From Microbacteriaceae bacterium (lineage in GTDB: Bacteria > Actinomycetota > Actinomycetes > Actinomycetales > Microbacteriaceae), in contig JAODAY010000179.1 in the NCBI GenBank assembly GCA_025463665.1, forward strand, positions 1 to 11,300: a stretch of 11,300 nucleotides of DNA, written 5' to 3'. The position numbers and the translations under genes are program-made. The notes under the pieces were generated by a model. That model was not told the DNA's origin. It searched no databases and saw only the letters and a program-made list of their open reading frames with translations. Position 1 is the stretch's first letter. Every line of letters starts with the position of its first letter. Shown piece after piece: positions 1 to 6,742 of the stretch.

Positions 1-281
1 AGCGCGGCAACATAACGGGCGCCGAATCGGTGGCGACCTTCTGCGGGATGCTGGCGCTCAACTACGGCTGGTTCGCGTTCACGACTGCCCGCGACGCGAC
101 CCGAGCGACAGCCGACCCGGAGGCGGCACTCGGGGCCGCCCTCTCGATGCTCCCCCGCGACCGCTTCCCCCTGACCCTGTCGGTAGCTCGTGAGATGAGC
201 AACTATGGCAGCGACGCCCAGTACGCCCTCGTGCTGAGCCAGTTCATAGCGGGCGTGGAGGTGGCTGCCGCGGCCACGTAG
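1..281 (+). CDS. TetR/AcrR-family repressor, C-terminal part (5' end outside window)
   Basis: The reading frame is open from the window edge (first full codon at 3) to a TAG at 279-281. A GTG at 30 is in frame, but coding-like residues continue upstream of it (RGNITGAES before VATFCGM), so this is the tail of a longer gene rather than an 83-residue protein. The visible part matches the ligand-binding/dimerisation domain of TetR-family repressors of the tetracycline-repressor C-terminal type: an alanine-rich helix with aromatic residues (LALNYGWFAFTTARDATRA), the 'FPLTLSVA' segment, and the closing helix 'LSQFIAGVEVAA', which corresponds to the usual 'F.fGL..lldGl' ending. The complete TetR at 2058 has a similar FP...A...G.E.A ending, so both may belong to one subfamily. 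A strong dyad 29 bp downstream, before the membrane-protein gene, is the likely operator. The DNA-binding domain lies outside the window, so family assignment rests on the C-terminus only. Confidence 0.7.
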   Translation, partial: RGNITGAESVATFCGMLALNYGWFAFTTARDATRATADPEAALGAALSMLPRDRFPLTLSVAREMSNYGSDAQYALVLSQFIAGVEVAAAAT

Positions 282-309
282 CAGCGGCGACGGTGGCCCC
301 TTCCATTCG

Positions 310-345
310 TGTACGTCGTACGTTATGACTCGCGTACAACGTACA
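310..345. promoter_or_regulatory. 36-bp dyad, probable TetR operator
   Basis: The left arm TGTACGTCGTACG (310-322) and the right arm CGTACAACGTACA (333-345) are inverted copies matching at 12 of 13 positions, with a 10-bp spacer. Each arm is itself dyadic: GTACGTCGTAC at 311-321 is a perfect palindrome around one base, and 334-344 is the same 11-mer with one change, in the opposite orientation. The site could therefore hold two dimers about 23 bp apart, or one larger complex. It lies between the TetR tail and the membrane-protein start at 367, where it would overlap the promoter. The natural inference is control by the adjacent TetR, but which regulator binds cannot be read from the sequence. 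Confidence 0.72.
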
Positions 346-366
346 TCATCGAAGAGGCGGAACCCA

Positions 367-1074
367 ATGTCCCCATCAATCGACCCGGGTCTGACTACGG
401 TCGCCGGCATCCTGCTCATCGCGGTCCCCGTGGCCTTCAATGCGGCGTTCGCGGCCCTGGCCGCGACGTTCGACTATCCCGACATCCTTCGGCGCCCGAC
501 GGCGGAAATTCTCGCGAAGTTCCGCCAGGGCGGTTCCCGCCTCGTGCTCCTCTGGTGGGGATTCGCGATGACCGCCGTGTTCCTGACGCCGCTGTCTGTC
601 CTGGTGGCGGCATCCCTCGCGGGGGTCGACCTGTGGCTCGCACTCGCGGCGGCACTCACCGGAATCGTGGCGAGCCTCGTGCAGTTCCTCGGACTGATTC
701 GGTGGGCGTTCCTCGTGCCCTACCTCGCGCGCGAGTCGGAGGCCGCCGAAACCGATGCGCGCACGCAGGCCATCGACCTCGTCTTCCAGTCGTTCAATCG
801 CTACCTCGGCGTCGCCGTGGGCGAACACCTGGGCTTCCTCTTCACCGGCGGCTGGAGCGCACTCGTGGGCGTGAGCATTCTGCAGAGCACCAATGTTCCC
901 GGCTGGCTCGGTGTCGTGGGCATCGTCATCGGCGCCGCACTCACGCTGTGCTCGCTCGAGTTCGTCGGCCCCTTCGAGCCGAAGGGCTGGCGCGTCGCAG
1001 CGGTCGCCACCCCACTCGTCTACATCGTCTGGTCGCTGTGGCTCGTCGCAACCGGCATCGCGCTTCTTCTCTGA
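367..1074 (+). CDS. DUF4386-like polytopic membrane protein
   Basis: A 235-residue integral membrane protein with about six hydrophobic segments (roughly residues 10-34, 59-84, 88-111, 150-168, 170-195 and 212-235). The short conserved stretches 'FDYPDILRRP' (35-44) after the first segment and 'LGLIRWAFLVPYLAR' after the third are what I associate with the DUF4386 family (recalled, not searched). No catalytic motif is visible and the family has no firm biochemical role. I chose the ATG at 367 over the in-frame ATG at 325. The latter lies inside the dyad operator and would add a basic, non-hydrophobic leader, whereas 367 is preceded by a purine-rich 'gaagaggcgg' at a workable distance. The upstream operator and TetR suggest the gene is derepressed by a small ligand. 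The 3' end overlaps the convergent SDR gene by 55 bp. Confidence 0.82.
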   Translation: MSPSIDPGLTTVAGILLIAVPVAFNAAFAALAATFDYPDILRRPTAEILAKFRQGGSRLVLLWWGFAMTAVFLTPLSVLVAASLAGVDLWLALAAALTGIVASLVQFLGLIRWAFLVPYLARESEAAETDARTQAIDLVFQSFNRYLGVAVGEHLGFLFTGGWSALVGVSILQSTNVPGWLGVVGIVIGAALTLCSLEFVGPFEPKGWRVAAVATPLVYIVWSLWLVATGIALLL

Positions 1075-1976
1075 AGAGCAGCCATTGCCAAATCGGTCGC
1101 GGGAAACCGCACGCCGGTGAGGTTTTCTGAGGCCGCCCAGAGGCGCTCAGCAATGATGCGGTCGGATGCCGCGTGAGAACGGCCGACGAGCATCGGCGGT
1201 CCCGCCATCTCGCGCCGCCGGCTGGGGCCGACGTAACTGCCGCCTGGCAGGTCCTCGGTCGCGGCGAAGAGTGTGGGCAAGGCGCCGGTTGCGGCGTCCT
1301 GCGCGAACAGACGCACGACTACCGCGGCGAAGACCCTGATGACCGCGCTCTCCGAGCTCGACATGAGGTTGGTCGCCGCCATGCCGGGGTGAGCGGCGGT
1401 CGCGATGACGGGAGACCCGGCCTGAGCGAGACGCCTCTGCAGCTCGAGCGTGAAGAGAAGGTTCGCGAGCTTGGACTGCTCATACCCTCCCGAGCCGTTG
1501 CCGTACCGACGCGTTTCCCAGTTGAGGTCGTCGAAGTCGATCGCGCCCGAGCGATGAGCACTGCTTGCGACGGTGACCACACGGCCCGTAATTCGTGGGA
1601 GCAGCAGGTTGGTGAGCGCGAAGTGCCCGAGGTGGTTGATACCGAATTGCAGTTCGAATCCGTCGGCCGTGCGCCCCAGCGGCGGGACCATCACCCCGGC
1701 GTTGTTGACGAGCAGGTCGATGTCGGCGTGCCAGTTCTCCGCGAATGCTCGAATCGACCGGAGGTCGGCGAGGTCGAGCACGCGCACCTCGGTCGACCCC
1801 GAAAGGGTGGCCGCGGCGTCCGCGCCCCGGGCTTCATCGCGCACGGCGAGCACGACGTGCGCGCCCTTTGCGGCGAACACCCGCGCAGCCTCTAGGCCGA
1901 TGCCGCTGTTGGCGCCCGTCACGATGACGGTCTTTCCCTTCAGCGTAGAGATACGATCACTCGTCCAGTCACACAT
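1020..1976 (-). CDS. Short-chain dehydrogenase/reductase (SDR) family oxidoreductase
   Basis: A 318-residue NAD(P)-dependent oxidoreductase. The Rossmann glycine motif TGANSGIG is at residues 20-27 and NNAG at 91-94. The catalytic Asn is N114, the serines after the fifth strand are S138/S139, and the YxxxK pair is Y165/K169, so the tetrad is complete. Arg46 after the second strand suggests NADP(H) preference (inference). The overall pattern, with 'LNW' and 'GGYEQSKLANLLFT' followed by 'HPG', resembles the retinol-dehydrogenase/WWOX-like branch; the substrate is unknown. The start is the ATG at 1976, preceded by a strong GGAGG (1984-1988 on the plus strand); the frame stays open further upstream but without family sequence. 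After the usual family ending 'LTGVRF' about 27 residues follow, running into the 3' end of the convergent gene. It is divergent from the TetR gene at 2058 with two operators between, so it is probably repressed by that TetR. Confidence 0.93.
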   Translation of the reverse strand: MCDWTSDRISTLKGKTVIVTGANSGIGLEAARVFAAKGAHVVLAVRDEARGADAAATLSGSTEVRVLDLADLRSIRAFAENWHADIDLLVNNAGVMVPPLGRTADGFELQFGINHLGHFALTNLLLPRITGRVVTVASSAHRSGAIDFDDLNWETRRYGNGSGGYEQSKLANLLFTLELQRRLAQAGSPVIATAAHPGMAATNLMSSSESAVIRVFAAVVVRLFAQDAATGALPTLFAATEDLPGGSYVGPSRRREMAGPPMLVGRSHAASDRIIAERLWAASENLTGVRFPATDLAMAALQRRSAMPVATSHSDQTM

Positions 1977-2000
1977 GGCACTACCTCCACATAGTCTGCG

Positions 2001-2017
2001 ACCATACGGTGTAAGGT
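2001..2017. promoter_or_regulatory. TetR operator copy 1 (SDR-proximal)
   Basis: ACCATACGGTGTAAGGT is an imperfect dyad: ACC-n-TAC-nnn-GTA-n-GGT is symmetrical. It matches the second copy at 2034-2050 in 16 of 17 bases. It sits just upstream of the SDR ribosome-binding site on the minus strand, where bound repressor would block the SDR promoter. The TACnnnGTA core is common among TetR-family operators. Confidence 0.8.
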
Positions 2018-2033
2018 CGATTGCCTCGACGCT

Positions 2034-2050
2034 ACCATACGCTGTAAGGT
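2034..2050. promoter_or_regulatory. TetR operator copy 2 (tetR-proximal)
   Basis: ACCATACGCTGTAAGGT is the same dyad as the copy at 2001 with one base changed, 33 bp away, about three helical turns, so both would be presented on the same DNA face. It ends 7 bp before the TetR start codon, and its 'aaggt' is the only ribosome-binding-like sequence for that gene. A weak promoter reading is possible (TTGCCT at 2021-2026 with TGTAAG at 2043-2048), which would give an almost leaderless tetR transcript with its -10 inside the operator. That promoter is tentative. Confidence 0.8.
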
Positions 2051-2057
2051 GCTGTCT

Positions 2058-2747
2058 ATGGTCAAGACTACGCGTGCACCGGTCACCCGCGATCGAGCGA
2101 TCCGGGTCGCAATGGTGCTGGCCGACGCCGGCGGAATCGACTCCCTGAGCATGCGCAAACTGGCCGCCGAACTCGACGTCGAGGCGATGTCGTTGTACTA
2201 CCACGTGAAGAACAAGGGCGACCTCCTCGACGGAATGCTCGACGCCGTGTACTCGGAGTACTTCACCCCGCGTGCGGGCGACGAGTGGCGGCCGGCGATG
2301 CGCGCGCGCGCCGAATCGACTCGCGCCGTGCTCGCGAGCCATCCATGGGCGATCACCATGAAATCGCGCACGTCCCCCGGCACGGCAACGCTGGGGCACC
2401 TCGACAGCGTGATCGGATGCCTCGGTGCCGCCGGATTCCCCATGCCCATGATCGGGCACTCCATGTCGGTTCTCGACAGTTACGTGCAGGGTTTTGCGCA
2501 GCAGGAAGCGTCGCTGCCCCTCGACCCCGCAGGCAGCATCAGTGCCGCAACGGAGGAGATCATCGCGCAGCAGTCGAGAATGGACGAGAACTTTCCCAAC
2601 CTCGCCGAGATGGCACGCACCCTCATCCTCACTCCGGGCTACGCCTACGGCAACGAGTTCGGCTTCGGCCTCGAGCTCGTTCTCGACGGTCTCGAGGCCG
2701 CGCTGGTGGGTACCCCTAATCGTTCGGCAGCCGCGTCCATAGACTGA
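2058..2747 (+). CDS. TetR/AcrR-family transcriptional repressor
   Basis: A 229-residue regulator. The N-terminal TetR helix-turn-helix covers about residues 12-58: an alanine-rich first helix (AIRVAMVLADAGG), 'SLSMRKLAAELDV' and the recognition helix ending 'SLYYHVKNKGDLLDGML'. The rest is a C-terminal ligand/dimer domain of the TetR_C tetracycline-repressor type, ending 'NEFGFGLELVLDGLEAAL'. In this family a small molecule bound in the C-terminal domain releases the dimer from its operator; the ligand here is unknown. I chose the ATG at 2058; a GTG at 2049 in frame would lie within the operator. Twin operators lie between this gene and the divergent SDR gene, the standard layout for joint autorepression and enzyme repression. 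The stop is only 5 bp before the LuxR-type gene, so transcription and possibly translation may be coupled to it. Confidence 0.93.
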   Translation: MVKTTRAPVTRDRAIRVAMVLADAGGIDSLSMRKLAAELDVEAMSLYYHVKNKGDLLDGMLDAVYSEYFTPRAGDEWRPAMRARAESTRAVLASHPWAITMKSRTSPGTATLGHLDSVIGCLGAAGFPMPMIGHSMSVLDSYVQGFAQQEASLPLDPAGSISAATEEIIAQQSRMDENFPNLAEMARTLILTPGYAYGNEFGFGLELVLDGLEAALVGTPNRSAAASID

Positions 2748-2752
2748 GCCGC

Positions 2753-5452
2753 ATGGCGACGCCCATTCTGGCCACGAAGCTGTTCGCGCCTCCGCCGCGC
2801 GCGAACGCCGTGGCGCGCCAGCGGCTCATCGCCCGCATGGACGACGGAGTGCGCTCGAGGCGCAAACTCACCTTGATCTCCGCGCCCGCAGGCTTCGGCA
2901 AGACCACCCTCTTGAGTCAGTGGATTGCCGCGACCCGCCGGCGCGAACCGGAGGTGCGCGTGGCCTGGTTGTCGCTCGACGCGAGCGACAACGATCCGGC
3001 CCGCTTCCTCAGCTACCTCGCCGCCGCACTCCACTCGGCCGATGCCGCTTTCGGATCCGACGATGCGAAGGGGCCATTGACTGTCGAGGCGACCCTGACG
3101 GCCCTCGTCAACGACGTGGCCCGAAGCCCGCACAACGTCATCCTGGTACTCGACGATTTCCAGCTGATCGAAGAAGCGTCCATCCGCGAGGCGGTCGTCT
3201 TCCTGCTGGAACGACTCCCCTCCACCATGCACCTGGCCATCGCGACCCGCTCCGATCCGCTCCTGCCTCTCCCGCGCCTGCGCGCACGAGACCAACTGAC
3301 GGAGCTGCGCGCGGCCGACCTGCGCTTCACCGCCGAGGAGGCCACCGCCTTCCTCAATTCGGTCATGGGCTTGTCACTCACACCCGACGACGTCGCGGCA
3401 CTCGAAACCCGCACGGAGGGCTGGGTCGCCGGCCTCCAGCTGGCCGCGCTGTCGATGCGGGAGCGCACCGACGTCGCCGGCTTCATCACCGCGTTTGCGG
3501 GCAGTCACCGTTTCGTCATCGACTACCTCGTCGAGGAGGTGCTCCAGCGCACGCCACCTCCGGTGCGCGAGTTCCTGAATCAGACCGCCGTCCTCGACCG
3601 GCTCAGCGGGCCGCTGTGCGATGCCGTGACCGGGCAGACCGGAAGCGCCGAGATGCTCGAGTCGCTGGAACGGGGCAACCTCTTCGTCGTGCCGCTGGAT
3701 GACCGACGCGAGTGGTACCGGTATCACCACCTCTTCGCCGACGTCCTCCGCTCCCGACTGCTGGCGGATGGCCCGCGGCGGATGGCCGCTCTGCACGGTC
3801 TCGCGAGCCAGTGGTACGCGAACAACGGGTTCGCGGAGGAAGCGGTGGAGCACGCGCTTGCGGCGCCCGATTTCGCGGGGGCCGCCCGGCTGATCGAGGC
3901 GAGCATTTCCGGCATCCGCAAGAGCAGGCGGGACGCCACCCTCCTCACCTGGCTGGCCCTGCTGCCGCGAGACATCATCCGACGAAGGCCCGTGCTCGGC
4001 GTGTTCTCGGCCTGGTCGTCGCTCGTCGCGGGTGACATCGACGCCGTCGAACCGCAACTGGCCGAGGCGCAACGGATGCTGTCTCTCGTCGCCGCGGACG
4101 GAACGCCTGCGCACGACTCGGAGCCCAGCGATGAACTGCGGAACCTCCCCGTGACGATCGCCCTGTACCGCGCCGCCGTGGCTCTGGGCCGCGGCGATCT
4201 GGCCGACGTTCAGCGCCGGGCGCAGCAGGCCATGGACCTCACGGCGCCTGACGACCACCTGGGCCGGGGCGCAGCAGCCGGCCTGCTCGGTCTTGCCTCC
4301 TGGGCACGGGGCGACATCGAGGCGGGCATCCGTGCCTTCGAGCAGAGCGGCGCGAGTCTGCGCCTGGCCGGCAATCTGACCGACGCGCTCAGCACCACGA
4401 TGGTGATGGCCGACATGCTCACTCCGCTCGGCCGCTTGCGCGAGATACATCGCGCATACGACGCGGCACTGCACGAGGCGATCGAGGAGTGCCGCGGCGG
4501 GGAACCGACCGCAGACCTCCATGCCGGCATCAGCGAGGTGTTTCTGCAACGCAACGAGCTCGGCCGCGCACTGGAACACCTGGCAGCCAGCGAAGCCCTG
4601 AGCGAGCGGGCTTCCTCCCATGAGCATCGCTATCGATGGTTCGTGGCGATGGCCGGGGTGCGGAGGGCCGAGGGAGACCTGGATGCCGCGGTGGAGCTGC
4701 TCGCCGGAGCGGAGCAGCACTACCGTCGTGGCTTCTTTCCCGAGGTGCGGCCGATCGGAGGCATGCGGGCGCGCGTGCTGATCGAACAGGGACGCCTCAC
4801 CGACGCCCAGGCCTGGATGAGCGAGCAGGGCCTGTCCGACACAGACGAGCTGACATACCTGCGGGAGTTCGGGCACATGACGCTGGCGAGGGCGCTCATC
4901 GCGCACCATCGGGCCGATCCTGCATCGGGCGCCCTACCTCGGGCGATCGGGCTTCTGGCCCGGCTGCTCGACGCGGCGGAAGCGGGCGGCCGAGTCGGCA
5001 GCGCCGGCGAGATCCTCGTTCTGCAGGCGGTGGCGCTCGAGCTGCAGGATCAGACCCACCTGGCGCTCGCGCCGCTGGAACGCGCGCTCGATCTCGCAGA
5101 GCCCGAGGGCTATGTGCGGCTCTTTCTCGACGAGGGCGCGCCGATGCTGAGGCTCCTCCGCGCCGCCGCCGGAGCTGGCATCCGACCGGCCTATGTTCGC
5201 CAGCTCAGTCAGGCGCTCCGGCAGACCGAGGGATCGGGTGCGGCTGGGCTACCGGTCACCTCGGCCCTGAGCGAGCGGGAACTGCACGTCGTGCGACTCC
5301 TCGCCACGGAGATGACCGGCCCGGAGATAGCCCGCGCACTCTCGGTCTCGCTGAACACCATGCGCACCCACACCCAGCACATCTACGCCAAGCTCGACGT
5401 GACAAGTCGCCGTGCCGCCGTGCGCCGCGCCGAAGCGGCGGGTCTGATCTGA
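2753..5452 (+). CDS. MalT-type (STAND ATPase) LuxR-family transcriptional regulator
   Basis: An 899-residue signal-transducing ATPase regulator, normal length for the MalT group. The N-terminus shows the family opening 'ATKLFAPPPR'. Walker A APAGFGKTT is at 44-52 and Walker B VILVLDDF at 129-136, followed by the arginine-rich NTPase subdomains ('ATRSDPLLPLPRLRAR', 'TEGWVAGLQLAALS') and a winged-helix-like segment ('WYRYHHLFADVLRSRL'). From about 400 to 800 is an alanine/leucine-rich helical-repeat (TPR-like) region that in MalT binds the inducer. The C-terminal LuxR HTH spans about 839-899 (LSERELHVVRLLA ... NTMRTHTQHIYAKL). By analogy with MalT, ATP and ligand binding would cause oligomerisation and activation of target promoters; the ligand is unknown. 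The gene begins 5 bp after tetR and has no clear Shine-Dalgarno sequence, which suggests coupled translation. The two genes downstream on the same strand are plausible targets or partners. Confidence 0.95.
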   Translation: MATPILATKLFAPPPRANAVARQRLIARMDDGVRSRRKLTLISAPAGFGKTTLLSQWIAATRRREPEVRVAWLSLDASDNDPARFLSYLAAALHSADAAFGSDDAKGPLTVEATLTALVNDVARSPHNVILVLDDFQLIEEASIREAVVFLLERLPSTMHLAIATRSDPLLPLPRLRARDQLTELRAADLRFTAEEATAFLNSVMGLSLTPDDVAALETRTEGWVAGLQLAALSMRERTDVAGFITAFAGSHRFVIDYLVEEVLQRTPPPVREFLNQTAVLDRLSGPLCDAVTGQTGSAEMLESLERGNLFVVPLDDRREWYRYHHLFADVLRSRLLADGPRRMAALHGLASQWYANNGFAEEAVEHALAAPDFAGAARLIEASISGIRKSRRDATLLTWLALLPRDIIRRRPVLGVFSAWSSLVAGDIDAVEPQLAEAQRMLSLVAADGTPAHDSEPSDELRNLPVTIALYRAAVALGRGDLADVQRRAQQAMDLTAPDDHLGRGAAAGLLGLASWARGDIEAGIRAFEQSGASLRLAGNLTDALSTTMVMADMLTPLGRLREIHRAYDAALHEAIEECRGGEPTADLHAGISEVFLQRNELGRALEHLAASEALSERASSHEHRYRWFVAMAGVRRAEGDLDAAVELLAGAEQHYRRGFFPEVRPIGGMRARVLIEQGRLTDAQAWMSEQGLSDTDELTYLREFGHMTLARALIAHHRADPASGALPRAIGLLARLLDAAEAGGRVGSAGEILVLQAVALELQDQTHLALAPLERALDLAEPEGYVRLFLDEGAPMLRLLRAAAGAGIRPAYVRQLSQALRQTEGSGAAGLPVTSALSERELHVVRLLATEMTGPEIARALSVSLNTMRTHTQHIYAKLDVTSRRAAVRRAEAAGLI

Positions 5453-5464
5453 GCCGTTCGCACA

Positions 5465-5508
5465 ATCACCACCCGGTGATGCCATGTGATGATGCCGCGT
5501 CACCACAT
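5465..5508. promoter_or_regulatory. Cluster of two inverted repeats upstream of the membrane-protein gene
   Basis: ATCACC (5465-5470) pairs with GGTGAT (5475-5480) across 4 bp. Immediately after, ATGTGATGA (5484-5492) pairs with TCACCACAT (5500-5508) across 7 bp, 8 of 9 matching. All four arms share a TCACC/GGTGA core, so this may be a set of binding sites rather than two unrelated hairpins. It follows the LuxR stop by 12 bp and precedes the next start by about 65 bp. It could be an operator for the upstream LuxR regulator or a terminator hairpin; no T-run follows, which slightly favours the former. A weak -10-like TAGATT lies at 5516-5521. Confidence 0.45.
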
Positions 5509-5572
5509 GCCTTCGTAGATTCGGGTCGTCTTCAGGCAACCGCCCGGGGCAAGTCAGAACATCGGAGCCATC

Positions 5573-6265
5573 ATGAGCATCACCAGTCGTACCCTCACCC
5601 GCGCCGCCGCCGTCGCCGCCGCCCTGTCGGGACTCCTCTACATCGTCATCCAGTTCATCCACCCCGCCGACGTGGTGGCGTCCCTGACCACCCAGGCCTG
5701 GGTGACGGTGCACATCCTCAGCTTCGCCATGGCCGTCCTCGGCATGATCGGCCTCGCGGGCATCTACCTGCACCAGATCAGACAGCTCGGCGTGCTCGGC
5801 CTCATCGGCTACCTCATGTTCGGGTTCTTCTTCGTTCTGCAGGCGGCGTTCAACTTCGCGGAAGCCTTCATCGCACCGTTGATCGTGAGGGATTCCCGTC
5901 AGCTCGCCGTGGACTTCGTCGGCATCTTCGGTCGGAGCCCAGCCGAAACGGATCTCGGTGCGCTCGCCGCTCTGCCCCAGGTCGGAGGCCTGCTCTACGT
6001 CGGCGGCGCCCTCCTGTTGGGCATCGCCATTCTTCGCGCGCGCGTCCTGTCGCGCGGAGCAAGCATCCTGCTGATGGCGACGGCGGCAGTCACTCCCGTG
6101 GCCGGGGCGCTGCTCCCGCACACGCTCGAACGGGCGGCGGCGATCCCCATGGGGCTTGCCCTCATCTGGCTCGGCTACTCCCTGTGGTCCGACCTGCGCA
6201 CGACGACCCCCGCGCCGCGCCCTGACGCGAAAGAGTCGACGCTCGACGCGACCGCCACCGTCTGA
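5573..6265 (+). CDS. Polytopic membrane protein of unknown function, downstream of MalT-type regulator
   Basis: A 230-residue protein with about six hydrophobic segments (roughly residues 10-30, 42-65, 70-100, 135-154, 160-180 and 184-205) and a hydrophilic, charged C-terminal tail. It has no cleavable-looking signal peptide; the first segment 'AAAVAAALSGLLYIVIQFI' is more likely an anchor. Between the third and fourth segments lies a soluble loop with 'VGIFGRSPAETDLGALAAL'. I recognise no enzymatic motif. It is of the same size and general type as the DUF4386-like protein at 367, but I cannot confirm homology by eye. The ATG at 5573 is supported by CGGAG at 5563-5567. The 120-bp gap from the LuxR gene holds inverted repeats, so it may have its own promoter under that regulator. 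The next gene follows after 32 bp and is probably cotranscribed. Confidence 0.85.
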   Translation: MSITSRTLTRAAAVAAALSGLLYIVIQFIHPADVVASLTTQAWVTVHILSFAMAVLGMIGLAGIYLHQIRQLGVLGLIGYLMFGFFFVLQAAFNFAEAFIAPLIVRDSRQLAVDFVGIFGRSPAETDLGALAALPQVGGLLYVGGALLLGIAILRARVLSRGASILLMATAAVTPVAGALLPHTLERAAAIPMGLALIWLGYSLWSDLRTTTPAPRPDAKESTLDATATV

Positions 6266-6297
6266 ACCGGCCGACTCCCCCGACGACGGCGAAGACC

Positions 6298-6543
6298 ATG
6301 AACGCACAGCGACACGACGTGCCCCTCGTCGCCGCCGGGTACGAGATCCGCCTCATGGGGCAGCTTGATCACCGGTGGAGCGACTGGTTGGAGGGTCTCA
6401 CGGTGACCCACGAGGGCGATGGAACGACCACCCTCTCCGGACCGGTCGCCGACCAGGCCGCGCTGCACGGACTGCTGAGGCGCATCGGCGACATGGGCGT
6501 CACCCTGATATCGGTCAACGTTTCACACGAGGATCACGTGTAA
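6298..6543 (+). CDS. Small conserved-looking protein (81 aa), unknown function
   Basis: An 81-residue soluble protein with no membrane segment or signal peptide. Its sequence is well balanced and protein-like: 'YEIRLMGQLDHRWSDWLEGL' (15-34), a strand pair around 'DGTTTLSGPV', and a helix 'DQAALHGLLRRIGDMG' followed by 'VTLISVNVS'. From memory, short actinobacterial and Chloroflexi proteins with a YEIR..G.L..RW..W..GL / GP..DQAALHGLL..I pattern are common and uncharacterised; I cannot verify this here. The predicted order (strands, then a helix, then a strand) suggests a small alpha/beta fold. It lies 32 bp after the membrane-protein gene, with a weak ribosome-binding site, and is probably in the same transcript. 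The context suggests a role with the LuxR regulator or the membrane protein. Codon use fits the neighbours, and the frame is far more credible than the overlapping ones. Confidence 0.8.
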   Translation: MNAQRHDVPLVAAGYEIRLMGQLDHRWSDWLEGLTVTHEGDGTTTLSGPVADQAALHGLLRRIGDMGVTLISVNVSHEDHV

Positions 6544-6705
6544 CACGAGGAACGCGTTTCACCCGGAGATGGCGCGGATCGTGTTGTTGTGGGCGGTGTG
6601 GGTCAGCTCTGCCTTGCCGAGTGCCTCCAGAGCTCCGTGCGCGATGACGCTGCAGATGCAGTGTCACCGTTCCACAGGCCGCGCGTCAACCGGGCCGCGA
6701 GTCGA

Positions 6706-6739
6706 CCGCAGTCCCCGCCGACACCGACGGGGACTGCGG
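6706..6739. terminator. Bidirectional hairpin terminator between convergent genes
   Basis: CCGCAGTCCCCG (6706-6717) and CGGGGACTGCGG (6728-6739) are perfect 12-bp inverted arms around a 10-nt loop. The hairpin stands 3 bp beyond the stop of the minus-strand membrane protein and about 160 bp beyond the stop of the 81-residue gene. It is followed on the plus strand by a short pyrimidine tract with TTT. A GC-rich stem with little or no U-run is usual for actinobacterial terminators. Confidence 0.82.
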
Positions 6740-6742
6740 CTC

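Noticed and set aside
1020..2459. A 479-residue minus-strand frame that would extend the SDR across the tetR gene.
   Set aside because: Family sequence and a strong ribosome-binding site place the SDR start at 1976; the extension is antisense to tetR.
3374..4909. A 511-residue minus-strand open frame opposite the MalT-type gene.
   Set aside because: Its composition is rich in Arg, His, Gly and Glu with no domain, typical of the antisense of a high-GC gene.
4636..6225. A 529-residue plus-strand frame across the end of the LuxR gene and the membrane-protein gene.
   Set aside because: It runs through two well-supported genes in another frame and is Arg/Ala/Gly-rich low-complexity shadow sequence.
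6525..6551. A 9-bp direct repeat (ACACGAGGA at 6525-6533 and 6543-6551) at the end of the 81-residue gene.
   Set aside because: It has only two short copies, one inside the coding end; there is no sign of a mobile element or array.
6559..6666. Coding-like minus-strand stretch of 34 codons (ends ...GKAELTHTAHNNTIRAISG then TGA) between the 81-residue gene and the terminator.
   Set aside because: It has no start codon, is bounded by an in-frame stop at 6664-6666 and matches no family I recognise. It may be a remnant of a lost gene, but the high GC content alone can produce such frames.
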